Source of the DNA: Leptospira sp. B5-022
GTDB taxonomy: Bacteria; Spirochaetota; Leptospiria; Leptospirales; Leptospiraceae
Reading direction: 5' to 3'
Length of the DNA: 64,000 nucleotides
NCBI RefSeq assembly: GCF_000347035.1
Contig: NZ_ANIJ01000049.1
Coordinates: 62,001 to 126,000, forward strand
Of the stretch, positions 16,817 to 25,702 are shown one piece after another. How positions within the stretch are numbered: position 1 is the stretch's first letter; every line of letters begins with the position of its first letter. The notes beneath the pieces were generated by a model. That model did no database searches and was not told the origin of the DNA. It saw only the letters and a program-made list of their open reading frames with translations. A program made the translations under genes and the position numbers.

Positions 16817-19027
16817 TTGTCAGTTGATCTAGTGCAAGGCTTGAACGATCCGCAGAAAGCCGCAGTCGAAAGATTGGAAGGTCCTGTTTTAATATTAGCG
16901 GGCGCAGGTTCCGGAAAAACCAGGGTAATCACCCATAGAATCGCTAACCTGATCCTGAATAAAAGAACGGATTCGATATGCGCTCTTACTTTTACCAATA
17001 AGGCCGCTGCGGAAATGTTGGAAAGGGTAGCGAAGTTAGTTCCATCCATTCCTTGGAATGTACAGATCAAAACATTTCACTCACTCTGTTTGTATATTTT
17101 ACGAAGGGAAACTTCTTACCTTGGAATGCCTTCCGGATTTACGGTTTACGATTCCGTATTACAGGAATCCTTAATCAAACAAGTGATCAAGGATCTACAT
17201 GAGGATCCGAAACAATACAAACCTTCTTCTTTGACAGGTATCTTTTCCTCTTGGAAGGACGGACTCTCCGATTCGGATTCTTATATTCGGAAAGAAAATT
17301 TTTCTCATCGTTCTCAGATGATCTCAAACATCTATGAGGAATACGAAAAACGTAAGAAAAAAAACCAAGCCCTGGATTTCGGAGACCTGATACAAAAAAC
17401 CGTGGAGTTGTTCAAAGAAAATCCCGGTGTCCTAAAGTCCTACCAAGATAGATGGAATTATATCATGGTGGACGAGTATCAGGATACGAACAAGGCTCAA
17501 TATACATTAGTACGTTTACTTTCAGGGGAGCGGGGAAATCTTTGCGTGGTGGGCGACGACGATCAGTCCATCTATTCCTGGAGAGGAGCGGATATTTCGA
17601 ATATTTTAAATTTCGAAAGTGATTTTCCGAACGCGTATGTAGTGAAATTGGAGGAAAATTACCGCTCCACTTCCAGGATTATTCGTGCCGCTTCTAAGGT
17701 GATCGCAAATAATAGCGGCAGAAAAGAAAAAGAATTATTCACAAATAACGAATTAGGAGAACCTATCTCCGTTTCCCAATTCGAAAATGAAACGGAAGAG
17801 GCCTATGATATAGTTAAGAAGATCCGGGCAGGGTCGGCCCGAGGTGCGGATTACAAAGATTTCGCGATCTTCTACAGAACAAACGCACAATCCAGATATT
17901 TTGAAGAAGGACTCAGGTCTTCCGGGATACCTTACAAAATTTTCGGGGGTTTCCGATTTTTTGATAGGGCCGAAATCAAAGATATGATCGCATATTTGAA
18001 CGTGATCGCAAATCCAATGGATTCCACTTCTTTATTAAGAATTGTGAATACACCTCCCCGAGGGATCGGAGAAGCCAGTATAGAAAAGATCAGGACTTTT
18101 TCTCTGGATAAAGGGATCTCTTTTTTAGAAGCGATTGGACATCCGGATCTTCCCTTAAAAAAAGCAAGTTTAGGAAAAGCAAAAGAACTTTATCATCTAT
18201 TCGAGGACCTGATCGATCGCAAAGAAAAAGGGGAATTACCTTCTAAGATCGCCTTAGAGATCGTGGAAAGATCCGGTTGGGTGGATTATATGGAACGAAA
18301 TTTACACGATGAAGAAGCCGTTTCTAGGGTAGAGAACGTTCGTGAGTTTGTGAACTCCATCGAGGAATACGAATCCAGGGAAGATTCTCCCAACTTGGAA
18401 GAATATCTGAATCAGATCAGCCTTCTCACTTCCGAGGAGGATTCCGCCCAGCTCACGGATTATGTTCATCTCATGACCGTCCATAATGCAAAAGGATTGG
18501 AATTCCCGACGGTATTTATAACCGGATTGGAAGAGGGAACTTTTCCCCATTTCATGAGTTTGGAAGAGCCGAACGGTCAGGAAGAGGAAAGAAGGCTTTT
18601 TTACGTGGCTTTAACCCGGGCTAGGCAGAAATTATACCTGAGTTATTCCAGGACCTCCCGAAAATTCGGAAAAGTAGAAGACCGAATTCCGTCTCGCTTC
18701 CTTCCGGAAATACCCTCGGAATGTTTTGGAGAAGAAGGTATTCTGGCCCAAAAGGGGGTCCGAAGACCGCAAGGGCCTCCGGTTGCTTCTTCTGGGGCTT
18801 ACAAAATCCCGGAAACTTCGAGAGAAACTCGGGAAAGCGAAAATTCTTCCAAACCATTGGGCGAAGAAGCGGCTATTCGGGAAGGGGACAGGGTAAAACA
18901 TGCCCAATTTGGCCTCGGACATGTGATTTCCATCCAGGGCACGGGCAAAAATCGTAAGGTAAAAATCAAGTTCGGAAGCCTAGAGAAGAACTTTTTCCTT
19001 GCCTATACTCCCTTAGAGAAATTATAA
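16817..19027 (+). CDS. pcrA: ATP-dependent DNA helicase PcrA/UvrD
   Basis: Superfamily 1 3'-5' helicase for repair and replication restart. 736 residues. LNDPQKAAVE (Q motif, about 9), AGAGSGKT (Walker A, about 29-36), LTFTNKAAAEM (motif Ia), VDEYQDTN (Walker B, about 218), GDDDQSIYSWRGAD (motif III), LEENYRS (motif IV), TVHNAKGLEFPTVF (motif V) and YVALTRARQKL (motif VI) are all present. The C-terminus (about 685-736, REGDRVKHAQFGLGHVISI) is the Tudor-like RNA-polymerase-binding domain of PcrA, which favours PcrA over Rep. The start is a TTG with GGGG 8 bp upstream, 11 bp after bamA. Confidence 0.94.
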   Translation: MSVDLVQGLNDPQKAAVERLEGPVLILAGAGSGKTRVITHRIANLILNKRTDSICALTFTNKAAAEMLERVAKLVPSIPWNVQIKTFHSLCLYILRRETSYLGMPSGFTVYDSVLQESLIKQVIKDLHEDPKQYKPSSLTGIFSSWKDGLSDSDSYIRKENFSHRSQMISNIYEEYEKRKKKNQALDFGDLIQKTVELFKENPGVLKSYQDRWNYIMVDEYQDTNKAQYTLVRLLSGERGNLCVVGDDDQSIYSWRGADISNILNFESDFPNAYVVKLEENYRSTSRIIRAASKVIANNSGRKEKELFTNNELGEPISVSQFENETEEAYDIVKKIRAGSARGADYKDFAIFYRTNAQSRYFEEGLRSSGIPYKIFGGFRFFDRAEIKDMIAYLNVIANPMDSTSLLRIVNTPPRGIGEASIEKIRTFSLDKGISFLEAIGHPDLPLKKASLGKAKELYHLFEDLIDRKEKGELPSKIALEIVERSGWVDYMERNLHDEEAVSRVENVREFVNSIEEYESREDSPNLEEYLNQISLLTSEEDSAQLTDYVHLMTVHNAKGLEFPTVFITGLEEGTFPHFMSLEEPNGQEEERRLFYVALTRARQKLYLSYSRTSRKFGKVEDRIPSRFLPEIPSECFGEEGILAQKGVRRPQGPPVASSGAYKIPETSRETRESENSSKPLGEEAAIREGDRVKHAQFGLGHVISIQGTGKNRKVKIKFGSLEKNFFLAYTPLEKL

Positions 19028-19029
19028 CA

Positions 19030-19049
19030 AGGGGGAAAGTTCACCCCCT
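19030..19049 (+). terminator. Short hairpin after pcrA
   Basis: AGGGGG (19030-19035) and CCCCCT (19044-19049), 8-nt loop, just after the pcrA stop. There is no T-run, so its strength as a terminator is doubtful. Confidence 0.35.
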
Positions 19050-19086
19050 GAAATACCGATATTATTCATAGGACATAGGAGAAACA

Positions 19087-19527
19087 ATGAAACGGATCGT
19101 GATACTCGCCTTGGCTATCTGCCTTGGGACCCCATTGTTTGCTGGAAAAGTCAGCGGTTTAGTAGAAGAATTTAATAAAGTAGAAGAATTTAATAAGAAT
19201 CGAAAAGTTTCTGAAGCGGCTAAAAAAGCTACCTTAGAAAAAAATCTTCTATCCGCTTTAAAATACAGCCTTCATCGTAAATACCTGGATTATAAGGAAT
19301 ACACAAAGGACTTAAAAGCCGATTCTATTTCGTATGAGCCCCAAAAAGGGACTTTCGGGGTGTATGTTAAATACAAAACATATATCGTATTTTACAGTTA
19401 TCTAATGGATCCGGAAATCTATCTCCAAACTCCTATCAACGAAGTGTTCTATGTTCGTCCCGATAATTTGGAAGAGGAGCCTCATAAGGAAGATAAACAA
19501 CCGACTCAGCCGACTTCCGGTAAATAA
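19087..19527 (+). CDS. Small secreted hypothetical protein with internal hexapeptide repeat
   Basis: 146 residues; family not recognised. The N-terminus MKRIVILALAICLGTPLFAG is a standard signal peptide cleaved near residue 19, so the mature protein is periplasmic or surface-exposed. Residues 26-37 are VEEFNKVEEFNK, encoded by two adjacent 18-bp copies (19162-19179, 19180-19197) that differ only at the last base. The body is rich in Lys and Tyr and the tail is hydrophilic (HKEDKQPTQPTSGK). AGGAGA precedes the ATG. It lies between pcrA and the cysQ-like gene, 9 bp from the latter, so it is probably co-transcribed with it. Confidence 0.75.
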   Translation: MKRIVILALAICLGTPLFAGKVSGLVEEFNKVEEFNKNRKVSEAAKKATLEKNLLSALKYSLHRKYLDYKEYTKDLKADSISYEPQKGTFGVYVKYKTYIVFYSYLMDPEIYLQTPINEVFYVRPDNLEEEPHKEDKQPTQPTSGK

Positions 19528-19536
19528 TCCCTTTTC

Positions 19537-20388
19537 ATGCGATTTCCGGAAGAAGCGGAATTAGTTTCAAAACTTGTTCTGGAAGCCGCAGACCGGATCT
19601 TTTCCATCTATGGAACAAATTTCCAGGTGATTGAAAAATCCAAAGGTGACCCTCTTACGGAAGCCGACCTGCAGGCAAACGAGATCATCGCCGGCGGCAT
19701 CCGCAAAATCCTAAACGACAAAGTATACTCCGAAGAGGATTCCGATTTTTCACATTCTTCTCTACAAGGGGAAAGAGTTTGGATCTTAGATCCTATCGAT
19801 GGGACCAGGGAATTTGTGGCTAAAAATCCTGAGTTTGCGATCAGTTTGGGACTTTTGGAAGATGGTAAACCTGTTTTTGGGATCGTAATGAATCCTGCAA
19901 CGGGTGAATTCTTTTGGGGTGCGGAAGGTAAGGGGGCATATTATAATATTCTAAAGTCCCCTTATGTTGAAAATAAGATCGATTGGGAGAATACTTTTTA
20001 TCTGCAAAAGGGTGAGTCTCCCGAACTTCCTAAGATACTTGTTTCCATTTCGGAAACGAAAGCCGGACTTTTTAAAAATTTTAATTATGGAAATGATTAT
20101 GTTTTGGCGCCGAAAGGTTCCATCGCTTATAAACTCGCCTTAGTCGCGGTGGGGAAATATCCTTTAACACTTTCTCTTCGGCCTAAAAACGATTGGGACG
20201 TGGCTGGAGGGATTGCGATCCTGAGAGCTTCTCAAGGCAAAGACTTGGAGATACGATCCGGAAAAGAGTATCCATTTTTAACTTCCAAACTTGGAATAGG
20301 ATTGCTTGCCGGTGAATCAGAATTAGTTACCCAATTTTGGGAAAAGTTTAAAACTTCTCTCCAAGGTTCCATTAGGGATCGTTGGTAA
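19537..20388 (+). CDS. cysQ: CysQ-like 3'(2'),5'-bisphosphate nucleotidase / inositol monophosphatase family
   Basis: Metal-dependent, lithium-sensitive phosphatase family; CysQ removes the 3'-phosphate from adenosine 3',5'-bisphosphate formed in sulfate assimilation and other sulfotransfer reactions. 283 residues. Motifs: EADLQANEII (about 45), the metal-binding EED (about 67-69), the signature WILDPIDGTREFV (about 85-97), and KNDWDVAGGIAIL (about 223-235). Length fits. Members of this family can also act on inositol phosphates or fructose bisphosphate, so the symbol is the best fit rather than certain. The stop overlaps the TTG start of the next gene by 7 bp. Confidence 0.8.
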   Translation: MRFPEEAELVSKLVLEAADRIFSIYGTNFQVIEKSKGDPLTEADLQANEIIAGGIRKILNDKVYSEEDSDFSHSSLQGERVWILDPIDGTREFVAKNPEFAISLGLLEDGKPVFGIVMNPATGEFFWGAEGKGAYYNILKSPYVENKIDWENTFYLQKGESPELPKILVSISETKAGLFKNFNYGNDYVLAPKGSIAYKLALVAVGKYPLTLSLRPKNDWDVAGGIAILRASQGKDLEIRSGKEYPFLTSKLGIGLLAGESELVTQFWEKFKTSLQGSIRDRW

Positions 20389-21554
20389 ATCAATCTTTTA
20401 AAAGGCAAGTTCTTACTTTGTCCAATATCGATAGAAAAAAATACAAGATCGCCTTGGATGCAAGGCCATTGTCCACTCCTGTTTCAGGTGTGGGACGGCT
20501 CATCGAATCGGTACTAAAAGGTTTCGATCAAGATCCCGATTTCGAATTTTATCTTTTTTCGCATAAGCCGATCCACGAAGGTTATTCGGATCTATTCAAA
20601 AACCCGAATATAAAGCCTGTAATAGGACAGGGTCTATTTTCTAAAAAAGGAGGGATTTACTTCGCTTTCTATCTTCCTTTTCAACTAAGGAAATATGAGA
20701 TCGATTTATTTTGGGGAACTCAACAGGTATTTCCACTTTTCCTTTCTAAAAATATTCCCGGGGTTTTAACATATCATGATTTTGTAGCCTATCGTTTTCC
20801 GGAGACTATGAGACCGATTGCAAGATTTCAGCAGCTTTTTTATTTAAGAAGAAGTATCCAAAGAGCGGATTATATTCTTGCTAACTCGGAATTCACTCGT
20901 TCAGAGATCTTAAAGTATTCCTCTTTCCCGAAAGATAAAATAGGTATTATTTATCCCGGTTACTCTCCTCAAGAGATTCGAAAGATTAAAACTCCGCCTA
21001 CAAAACGAATCGGCAAATTGCCTAAAAAGTTTTTCTTGACCGTTTCCACTTTAGAACCCCGAAAAAATTTCGGAACTCTTCTAAAAGCCTATCGAAATGC
21101 AAAAAAAGAAGGATCGGACCTAGTTTGGGTGCATGCAGGGAAAGAAGGTTGGGAATCTCCCGAGCTCCTCTCAAAATTCAAACATTCGTCCGCAGCGGGA
21201 GAGTTATACTGGTTCGATTTTGTAAATGAGGAAGAACTAAAATATCTCTATTCTCAAGCGAGCTTATTTGTTTTTCCGTCCATCTACGAAGGATTCGGGA
21301 TACCACTTTTAGAGGCTCTTGCTTATTCTCTACCTTGTATCGTTTCGGATCTTGAAGTTTTTAGAGAAATAGGAAAAAGATCCTGTGTGTATATTTCTCC
21401 GGAATCGGAGGAAGATTGGAAAAATGCGATTTTGGATTTCCAAAAGAAGAAGTTCAAGTTCCCGAAGCCGGATCTGAAACGATTCGAACGACTGAAGTCT
21501 GCCGCACTCGTAAAAAAAATTTTTAGAGACCTAGTTTCTTATAAACGGACTTAA
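20382..21554 (+). CDS. Glycosyltransferase, GT4 family (GT-B fold)
   Basis: 390 residues. An N-terminal Rossmann region contains PVSGVGRLIESVLKGF (about 34-49), typical of acceptor-binding loops. The C-terminal donor domain has FFLTVSTLEPRKNFGTLLKAY (about 218-238) and the EX7E-type motif SIYEGFGIPLLEALAYSLPCIVSD (about 299-322). These fit a retaining GT4 transferase that uses a nucleotide sugar, probably for LPS or exopolysaccharide; donor and acceptor cannot be told. The TTG start at 20382 has AGGG about 5-6 bp upstream and overlaps the phosphatase stop. The 3' end overlaps the convergent hypothetical gene by 24 bp. Confidence 0.87.
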   Translation: MVNQSFKRQVLTLSNIDRKKYKIALDARPLSTPVSGVGRLIESVLKGFDQDPDFEFYLFSHKPIHEGYSDLFKNPNIKPVIGQGLFSKKGGIYFAFYLPFQLRKYEIDLFWGTQQVFPLFLSKNIPGVLTYHDFVAYRFPETMRPIARFQQLFYLRRSIQRADYILANSEFTRSEILKYSSFPKDKIGIIYPGYSPQEIRKIKTPPTKRIGKLPKKFFLTVSTLEPRKNFGTLLKAYRNAKKEGSDLVWVHAGKEGWESPELLSKFKHSSAAGELYWFDFVNEEELKYLYSQASLFVFPSIYEGFGIPLLEALAYSLPCIVSDLEVFREIGKRSCVYISPESEEDWKNAILDFQKKKFKFPKPDLKRFERLKSAALVKKIFRDLVSYKRT

Positions 21555-21950
21555 AATCTTTTGGAAAAGAGATTTTGTTCCTACTTCTATCGTTCCTGAA
21601 AAAAGAATATCATTGGAAGATTTCCAATGGATATGGATGCGGTTTCTGTCCAGTGCCTGGAAATAAATTTGCTCCGTTGGACTTACGTTCCAAACGAATA
21701 GATCTTCTTTCCTGGTCCAAAAATTGTCCGTCCAATCGGTACATATCCTCTCTAAAGTTTTGCCGGCTTTTAATTGTAGAATAAATCCTTTTTTAGGATC
21801 TAAAAAAGCGGAGAGAATCGGAGGTTTGACAGATCTTTCCGAGGATCCGGAATCAAAATGGATCCCTTGCCCTTGGAACCTTTTTCCTTCCAAATAGGAT
21901 TGGAATTCCGAAAATTGGAAAAAATAATTATAGATCCTGGTTTCTTCCAA
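21531..21950 (-). CDS. Hypothetical protein, 139 aa
   Basis: Not recognised. Soluble, rich in Phe, Trp and Ile, without signal peptide or membrane segment. The stretch YLEGKRFQGQGIHFDSGSS (about 19-37) and a run of alternating hydrophobic residues suggest a beta-rich fold. It starts at an ATG at 21950, divergent from the TlpA-like lipoprotein gene about 100 bp away, and it overlaps the end of the glycosyltransferase by 24 bp. I accept it as a gene because it fills a gap with a full-length frame and ordinary amino-acid composition. Confidence 0.6.
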   Translation of the reverse strand: MEETRIYNYFFQFSEFQSYLEGKRFQGQGIHFDSGSSERSVKPPILSAFLDPKKGFILQLKAGKTLERICTDWTDNFWTRKEDLFVWNVSPTEQIYFQALDRNRIHIHWKSSNDILFSGTIEVGTKSLFQKILSPFIRN

Positions 21951-22052
21951 GGCTAAAAACCTTGTACAAGTTTTTGATCTCCTCTCTTTAAAGCAAGGTG
22001 GAATTGGAAGGAAATGACTTGTAGCTTATATTCTAATTTGTATTCTGGAAGT

Positions 22053-22559
22053 ATGGTTTTTAGAAAAGCCTCGCCTTTCTTTTTACTTCTTTTATCCGTT
22101 TTATTCTTAAATAATTGCAGATCGGATGAGCAACCTTTGCTCTACCAAATTACTCTCCAGGATTGGGATGGGAATTCCCATAAATTTTCAGAGGATAAGG
22201 GAAAGTTAGTAGTCTTGGATTTTTGGGCGAGCTGGTGTGAGCCTTGCAAAAAAGCGGTGCCTGTGGTGGAAAAACTGAGAGAAAAGTTGAAAGATTCTCC
22301 CGCCGTTGTGTTAGGCGTGAATACCGAAGATGATCTCAGTTTGGAAGAAATCAAAAAAGCCGCTTCCGATTTCGGGATGTTGTATCCGAGTCTTTTAGAT
22401 CCGGAATGGAAACTTGTGACCCCTCTGAAAATAGAAGGTCAGCCCGCTTTATTCGTGTTTAGCAAATCTGGAAAGAAACTTCATTCCCAATACGGAATTT
22501 CAGAGAAAGACCTGCCGGTATTGACCGGAAGACTAAAAAACTGGCTCGAATCTCCGTAA
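22053..22559 (+). CDS. TlpA-like thioredoxin-fold lipoprotein
   Basis: 168 residues from the ATG at 22053; an ATG at 22014 would add 13 residues before the signal and is less likely. The N-terminus [22 protein letters not shown] is a lipoprotein signal with lipobox LNNC, so the protein is lipid-anchored outside the cytoplasm. The thioredoxin fold carries [17 protein letters not shown] (about 55-71) with the redox pair CEPC, and a later GQPALFVF segment with the family's cis-Pro. Such proteins reduce or oxidise disulfides in periplasmic partners, for example in cytochrome c maturation. No partner is adjacent. Confidence 0.85.
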   Translation: MVFRKASPFFLLLLSVLFLNNCRSDEQPLLYQITLQDWDGNSHKFSEDKGKLVVLDFWASWCEPCKKAVPVVEKLREKLKDSPAVVLGVNTEDDLSLEEIKKAASDFGMLYPSLLDPEWKLVTPLKIEGQPALFVFSKSGKKLHSQYGISEKDLPVLTGRLKNWLESP

Positions 22560-22726
22560 AATTCGCTTCTATCCATAACAATCGTGCAATAATAATCCAA
22601 ACTCGGACTCGTTTTAAAAAAAAGGATTTATCTTTCAGCATTTCCTTGGAATCTGGAATCAGATCCCCGGTAGGTGCTGCCGGACATCATCCATCTTTCC
22701 ATTTCATTTCAGGAGAATTTCCATTC

Positions 22727-24766
22727 ATGGCTGAGAATCTCGCCCAATTATTCCGTGAGTCGGCAGAAAAATTTAAAAATAAACCGGCTTTCTTATACAA
22801 AGATGCGCAAAAGAATTATTTGCCGATCACCTATTCAGAGTTATACGAGGCAGGTCTGAATCTTGCCGAGGCTTTGATCGATCTAGGCATCCAATCTAGA
22901 GACCATGTAGCGTTACTCGCCGATAACCGTGTAGAATGGATCATCGCGGATTACGGTATCATTATGACCGGTGCGGCTGACGTTCCGAGAGGAACGGACA
23001 TCACCGATTCCGAAATCGTTTATATCGTTAGCCATTCCGAATCAGAAGTGGTATTCATAGAAAACGATAAAATGTTGGAAAAATTCAACAGAAACAAATC
23101 CCAGCTCGGAAAAGTAAAAACAGTCATTTTAATGGACAAAGAATCCGAAGCTCCAGGCGTTCTGAAAATGTACGACCTGATCGAAAAAGGAAAAAGTTTA
23201 AGAGCTTCCGGATCCCGTAAGGTAGAAGATAGAGTAGCAGCTATCAAACCGGAAGACCTTTTCACATTGATTTATACTTCCGGGACTACCGGTCTTCCTA
23301 AAGGTGTTCAACTAAGACATTCCAATATGATGCATCAGGTATTGGAAGTCACTCCAATGTTGAAAATAAGTGCGGAAGCAAGATTACTCTCCATTCTTCC
23401 CGTATGGCACGTATTCGAACGGGTTGTGGAATATGTTTGTATCAGCATAGGTGCAGCTACATATTACACAAATGTTAGGGACCTTCGCCAAGACTTAGCG
23501 ACCGTAAAACCGACATTCATGGGCTCTGCTCCTCGTCTTTGGGAAAATATCTACAACGGTATTTATACAAGGATCAATGATCCAAGCCAAACTCCTGCAA
23601 TCCGCCGCGGTTTATTCAAACTCGCTTATTTCTTCTCCGATAAGAAAAACGCCGCAGTTCGTTTTATTACGGGCAAGGAAGTGGATTATCACGGAAGAAA
23701 TCCGATTCTCTCCTTATTTTACGGGATCTTAATGTTCATCCAGTTGATCCTGACGGGACCTTTCACTTTGACGGTAATCTCTTCGGTTGCGGCTTATCTG
23801 CTTTCTTCCACAGAATTTTCCTTCTTAAGTCTTCCCTTATATATAGTGGCTGCTCTTGCTGCGTTTTTGAACAGCGCAACTTTGGATAAGATCGTTCTTT
23901 CTAAGATCAGAACTGCCACCGGTGGAAAATTGAAGGCTTCCATCTCCGGAGGAGGAGCTCTTCCTCGTCACGTAGACGAATTTTTCAACAATATCGGTAT
24001 CAACGTGCTGGAAGGATACGGTATGACCGAAACTTCTCCGGTTCTTTCCGTGAGAACGTTCCAAAAGTTAATCATCGGTTCCGTAGGTTCGATCGTTCCT
24101 AAAACCAATCTGCAGATCAGAAACGATAATAACGAAGTTCTTACCGAAATAGACGAGAACGGAAAAGTAATCAAAGGAAGATTAGGTAAGAAAGGTGTTG
24201 TATTCGTAAAAGGTCCTCAGGTCATGAAAGGTTACTTCAAAAATGAAGAAGCGACTTCCAAAGCTCTTGTCGACGGATGGATGAATACCGGCGATATGGG
24301 AATGATCAACTTCAAACATACCTTAACATTGACCGGTAGAGCAAAAGACACTGTGGTATTGTTGGGCGGTGAGAACGTTGAGCCGGTCCCGATAGAGAAT
24401 AAACTCCAAGAATCTCCGTATATCAGCCAATGTATGGTAATCGGGCAAGACCAGAAAAACTTGGGAGCCATTATCGTTCCTGACTTCGAAAAATTGGAAG
24501 AATGGGCAAAAGAGAACGGAGTGGACGCGTCTAACAAAGAAACTTTGATCGAGAACGCTAAAGTATTGGATCTTTATAGAAAGGAAATCAAAGCGCTCAA
24601 CAACGCGAAAAACGGGTTCAAGTCTTTCGAACAAGTTACTCCATTCTTCATAGTTTCCAAACCTTTCGAGGTAGGGGACGAGTTGAACAATATGTTGAAG
24701 ATGAAACGTCACGTAATTGCTGAAAAATACGCGGATAAGATTAAAAAAGTCTATTCAGGTAATTAA
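22727..24766 (+). CDS. Long-chain acyl-CoA ligase with membrane insert
   Basis: AMP-forming fatty acid CoA ligase, 679 residues. AGGAGA at 22709-22715 favours the ATG at 22727 over one 81 bp upstream. The ATP loop is [11 protein letters not shown] (about 183-193). [10 protein letters not shown] (about 430) and GWMNTGDMG (about 518) are the adenylate and hinge motifs. Between about 324 and 395 there is an unusual hydrophobic insert with two to three membrane-spanning stretches ([31 protein letters not shown]), so the enzyme is probably anchored in the inner membrane. A paralogue lies at 62378. It would activate host or medium fatty acids for beta-oxidation or lipid synthesis. Confidence 0.9.
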   Translation: MAENLAQLFRESAEKFKNKPAFLYKDAQKNYLPITYSELYEAGLNLAEALIDLGIQSRDHVALLADNRVEWIIADYGIIMTGAADVPRGTDITDSEIVYIVSHSESEVVFIENDKMLEKFNRNKSQLGKVKTVILMDKESEAPGVLKMYDLIEKGKSLRASGSRKVEDRVAAIKPEDLFTLIYTSGTTGLPKGVQLRHSNMMHQVLEVTPMLKISAEARLLSILPVWHVFERVVEYVCISIGAATYYTNVRDLRQDLATVKPTFMGSAPRLWENIYNGIYTRINDPSQTPAIRRGLFKLAYFFSDKKNAAVRFITGKEVDYHGRNPILSLFYGILMFIQLILTGPFTLTVISSVAAYLLSSTEFSFLSLPLYIVAALAAFLNSATLDKIVLSKIRTATGGKLKASISGGGALPRHVDEFFNNIGINVLEGYGMTETSPVLSVRTFQKLIIGSVGSIVPKTNLQIRNDNNEVLTEIDENGKVIKGRLGKKGVVFVKGPQVMKGYFKNEEATSKALVDGWMNTGDMGMINFKHTLTLTGRAKDTVVLLGGENVEPVPIENKLQESPYISQCMVIGQDQKNLGAIIVPDFEKLEEWAKENGVDASNKETLIENAKVLDLYRKEIKALNNAKNGFKSFEQVTPFFIVSKPFEVGDELNNMLKMKRHVIAEKYADKIKKVYSGN

Positions 24767-24800
24767 ATAATCCTCTTTAACATATCAAAAAGGTAAAAAG

Positions 24801-24833
24801 AAGCCTCGGTTGCAAACCTGAGGCTTTTTTTTT
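24801..24833 (+). terminator. Rho-independent terminator after the acyl-CoA ligase
   Basis: AAGCCTCGGTT pairs with AACCTGAGGCTT (one bulged base) around a 3-nt loop, followed by nine T residues. It begins 35 bp after the stop codon. Confidence 0.9.
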
Positions 24834-24874
24834 ACCCTGATGGGAATTTTCTAAGCCGCCGATATGTATTCTAT

Positions 24875-25546
24875 ATGGCGAAAACGATCCTCTCCAAACC
24901 CAGTATTTTCGAACCTTACGGTCATTCGGACCTATATGCTTTGGATAATTTATATTTTTCTCCGCTAAGAGAAAGAGAAGTCTGGGACTTTTCCAGAGTA
25001 AGGGAATTTTCCGCCTTAAATTTAGGGTTCATTTTTGCCAGAGCGGAACTTGCTTGGAATAAGTTACACGCAGAATTGGAAATCAAAAATTTAAACCCAA
25101 GTTTTAAAAAGGGGATCTGCTTAAGTGAAGGCTGGGAAGAAGCTCCCGGACTTAAAATTGATTCCTTTTTGCCGAAAGTATTCGGCACCGAAGCGACTTT
25201 TCAATATTCCAGATTGGAAAATCTTTCGGAAAAAATCCAGTTTCGGGAATTTTTCTCCTCGGAAGGATTTGTTTTCAACGGGAATTGGAAGGAAAAAAAT
25301 TATTTAATCTTATTTTCAAAGATACATTCGGAAGAAAGAAATTTACCTTCCGTGATCAAAAAGATCTCTCATTTCCATACCGAACAAAAATCAGAAGGGA
25401 ATTTTTTCCTCAGAACGGAAAAACAATCTTATTTGAATTTTCTGAAGCCGAAAGAATCTTTGGGTCCTTTATTTTTACAAGAAAAGAAAATAGACCAAGA
25501 TCCGTTCTTATTTTTAAGTTTGGAATATTCGGATATTATTAAGTAG
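24875..25546 (+). CDS. Hypothetical protein, 223 aa
   Basis: Not recognised. The protein is soluble and rich in Phe, Glu and Lys, with no signal peptide or membrane segment. It starts MAKTILSKPSIFEPYGHSDLYALDN and has no cysteine-pair or nucleotide-binding motif that I can see. It lies alone between a strong terminator (24801-24833) and the convergent ptsI gene, with a TGTAGGAG-type palindrome 17 bp after its stop, so it is likely a single-gene transcript. A Leptospira-restricted protein is the best guess. Confidence 0.55.
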   Translation: MAKTILSKPSIFEPYGHSDLYALDNLYFSPLREREVWDFSRVREFSALNLGFIFARAELAWNKLHAELEIKNLNPSFKKGICLSEGWEEAPGLKIDSFLPKVFGTEATFQYSRLENLSEKIQFREFFSSEGFVFNGNWKEKNYLILFSKIHSEERNLPSVIKKISHFHTEQKSEGNFFLRTEKQSYLNFLKPKESLGPLFLQEKKIDQDPFLFLSLEYSDIIK

Positions 25547-25562
25547 GAATTACAGTAGTTGG

Positions 25563-25584
25563 AAATGTAGGAGCTCTTACATTT
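25563..25584. repeat. TGTAGGAG-type near-palindrome, third copy
   Basis: AAATGTAGGAG / CTCTTACATTT, 11-bp arms with one mismatch, between two convergent genes. TTTGCG follows within 30 bp, as it does after the copy at 3905. Confidence 0.75.
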
Positions 25585-25702
25585 GAGTTCCTTCTCGATA
25601 TTTGCGACTTTGTTTGAAAATTGCGATTTATATTTAGTTCCGAGAAAAGGTACTGGATAAAAACGTTTTTAAAGTACGAGTTTAAATAAGATTTTCTTTC
25701 AT

